Positions 53,643 through 54,669 of a stretch of DNA of 54,669 nucleotides are shown in pieces. Position numbers and translations under genes: made by a program. The notes below the pieces were generated by a model. It was given only the letters and a program-made list of their open reading frames with translations, made no database searches and was not told the origin of the DNA. Each line of letters starts with the position of its first letter. Position 1 is the first letter of the stretch. The stretch is from Chloroflexota bacterium (GTDB lineage: Bacteria; Chloroflexota; UBA6077; JACCZL01): contig JADZEM010000003.1 of NCBI GenBank assembly GCA_020850535.1, positions 1-54,669 of the forward strand, written 5' to 3'.

Positions 53643-54537
53643 GCGCCGAGGAGCCCGCCGGCCGGTCGTGGGCGGACGCGGGCAGATAGTCGCAGGCGCA
53701 ACGGTGCTGCTGACCCTCACCGTACTGGCGCTGCTGGCCCCGCTCGTCGCGCCGTACGATCCACGTCTGCCCATCGGCCGGCCGTTCGAGCCGCCGAGCG
53801 CCACCCATCTGCTCGGCACCACCGACATCGGGCAGGATGTCCTGAGTCAGTGCATCTGGGCGGCTCGCTGGACGCTGACCATCGCGCTGGCGACGACGCT
53901 GATCTCGACGGTCCTTTCCTGGTCGGCAGGGGTCACGGCGGGCTTCTGGCCGCGCCTGGACGGCCCGGTCACCGGCCTTGCCGATCTGCTGCTGGCGCTC
54001 CCGGGCGTGCCACTGGCGATGCTGGTGGTGACGCTGGTCGGTCCGAGCCTCGCGGCCATCGTGGCAACGCTGGGCGCGCTGTCCTGGCCGGGCTTCGCGC
54101 GGATCGTCCGATCCCAGGTGCTGGTGCTTCGTGGGCGGCCGTACGTCACGGCCAGTCGGGCGCTCGGCGCAACCGACGTTCGCCTCGCGATGCGGCACAT
54201 CGTGCCCGGCACGTTCGAGCTGCTGCCGGCCAAGATCGTGCTGACGGTCAGGTTCGCGGTGTTCGGCGAGGCGACGCTGGCGTTCCTGGGCCTGGGCGAC
54301 CCGGCGACGCCAAGCTGGGGCGGCATGCTCGGCTGGGCGTTCAACGATCCGCTCCTGTTCACACGCCCGACGTGGGGCTGGCTGGTAGCGCCGCCGGCCG
54401 TGCTGATCACCCTCACGGTGCTGGCGGCGACCTGGATCGCGACAGGCGTCGAGGCGGGCGGCATCCAGACGCATGCGACCGGTCGCGCACGACAGCGGTC
54501 GGACGCAGCCGCCGGCCGGCCCAGGCGAACGGCCTGA
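53632..54537 (+). CDS. ABC permease, DppC/OppC type
   Basis: The protein is 301 residues. HLLGTTDIGQDVLSQCIWAARWTL is the DppC signature, SRALGATDVRLAMRHIVPGTFELL the coupling loop, and GEATLAFLGLGDPATPSWGGML closes the domain. ATG 53632 (11-base overlap) or GTG 53614 (29-base overlap) may be used. No ATPase gene is seen before the window ends in a tRNA, so the ATPase is missing here or lies elsewhere. The C-terminus is an Arg/Ala tail. Confidence 0.9.
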   Translation: MPAERRGARRPVVGGRGQIVAGATVLLTLTVLALLAPLVAPYDPRLPIGRPFEPPSATHLLGTTDIGQDVLSQCIWAARWTLTIALATTLISTVLSWSAGVTAGFWPRLDGPVTGLADLLLALPGVPLAMLVVTLVGPSLAAIVATLGALSWPGFARIVRSQVLVLRGRPYVTASRALGATDVRLAMRHIVPGTFELLPAKIVLTVRFAVFGEATLAFLGLGDPATPSWGGMLGWAFNDPLLFTRPTWGWLVAPPAVLITLTVLAATWIATGVEAGGIQTHATGRARQRSDAAAGRPRRTA

Positions 54538-54555
54538 TAGTCGCCAGCGCGGGTG

Positions 54556-54586
54556 TTGCTATGGCCCCCTTCAGGTCGGATAGAAT
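54556..54586 (+). promoter_or_regulatory. Candidate promoter of tRNA-Met
   Basis: TTGCTA (54556-54561), 19-base spacer, TAGAAT (54581-54586); the tRNA body begins 9 bases after the -10 box. The -10 box is identical to that of tRNA-Asp. Confidence 0.5.
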
Positions 54587-54595
54587 TCGTGGCGC

Positions 54596-54669
54596 GGCGA
54601 GGTAGCTCAGCGGTAGAGCAGGGGACTCATAAGCCCTTGGTCGGGAGTTCGAATCTCCCCCTCGCCACC
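54596..54669 (+). tRNA. tRNA-Met (CAT), elongator type, 3' end cut by window edge
   Basis: The acceptor GGCGAGG pairs with CCTCGCC; A73 at 54667 is followed by CC, so the last A of an encoded CCA would be the next base. The anticodon loop CTCATAA gives CAT. A first G-C pair marks an elongator and not an initiator; a lysidine-modified tRNA-Ile(CAT) cannot be fully ruled out by eye. Confidence 0.9.

Overview
The window is high-GC bacterial chromosome. It is densely packed, many genes start with GTG, and several neighbours overlap by 4 bases (ATGA or GTGA). The gene set is housekeeping plus envelope and transport: dnaG-rpoD, alaS-ruvX-mltG, rlmN, ppdK, two tRNAs. No transposase, integrase, plasmid gene or CRISPR array was seen. 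Three of the four best promoter calls carry the -10 hexamer TAGAAT. A Chloroflexota-type genome (Thermomicrobia/Sphaerobacter-like) fits, but this is an inference from gene style and not from a phylogenetic marker search.

Layout, left part (1-15.1 kb): a truncated secreted fibre-like protein converges on a SelA-fold PLP enzyme across a perfect 36-bp palindrome. Then come plsC, a secreted Asn/Asp-repeat protein, and a large O-antigen-ligase-like membrane protein with a TPR tail. Next is a four-gene transport operon: an IclR-type regulator fused to a flavin-reductase-like (PNPOx) domain, then an NMT1/THI5-type binding lipoprotein, an ABC ATPase and a permease. A MetE-like methyltransferase, an intergenic inverted-repeat element, and a divergent pair (class I aminotransferase and DapA-like aldolase) follow.

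Middle part (15.2-38.7 kb): tRNA-Asp, a GH15-like protein, a NifU/IscU-like protein, a roughly 300-bp nested inverted-repeat (MITE-like) element, a rhodanese, rlmN divergent from a Nudix gene, ppdK with a strong terminator, an orphan PIN-domain gene, an HD-domain dNTPase, a Fes-type esterase, the dnaG-rpoD-MBL hydrolase run, a 1610-residue hybrid histidine kinase, and alaS.

Right part (38.7-54.7 kb): alaS is followed at once by a membrane-anchored baseplate-J-like protein, ruvX and mltG. It continues into a glycan block: methyltransferase, DegT aminotransferase, initiating sugar phosphotransferase, and a second, larger ligase-TPR protein with a C-terminal carbohydrate-binding-like domain. An AAA ATPase of unknown role follows. 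A CitE-like lyase and an FmdE-like protein form a leftward pair, divergent from a dipeptide/nickel-type ABC importer (binding lipoprotein plus two permeases). The window ends in a tRNA-Met. The most unusual items are the IclR-PNPOx fusion with a two-site operator candidate over its own start codon, the paralogous ligase-TPR proteins, the baseplate-J membrane protein, the nested intergenic repeat at 17.3-17.6 kb, and a palindrome shared by the metE-like and alaS upstream regions.
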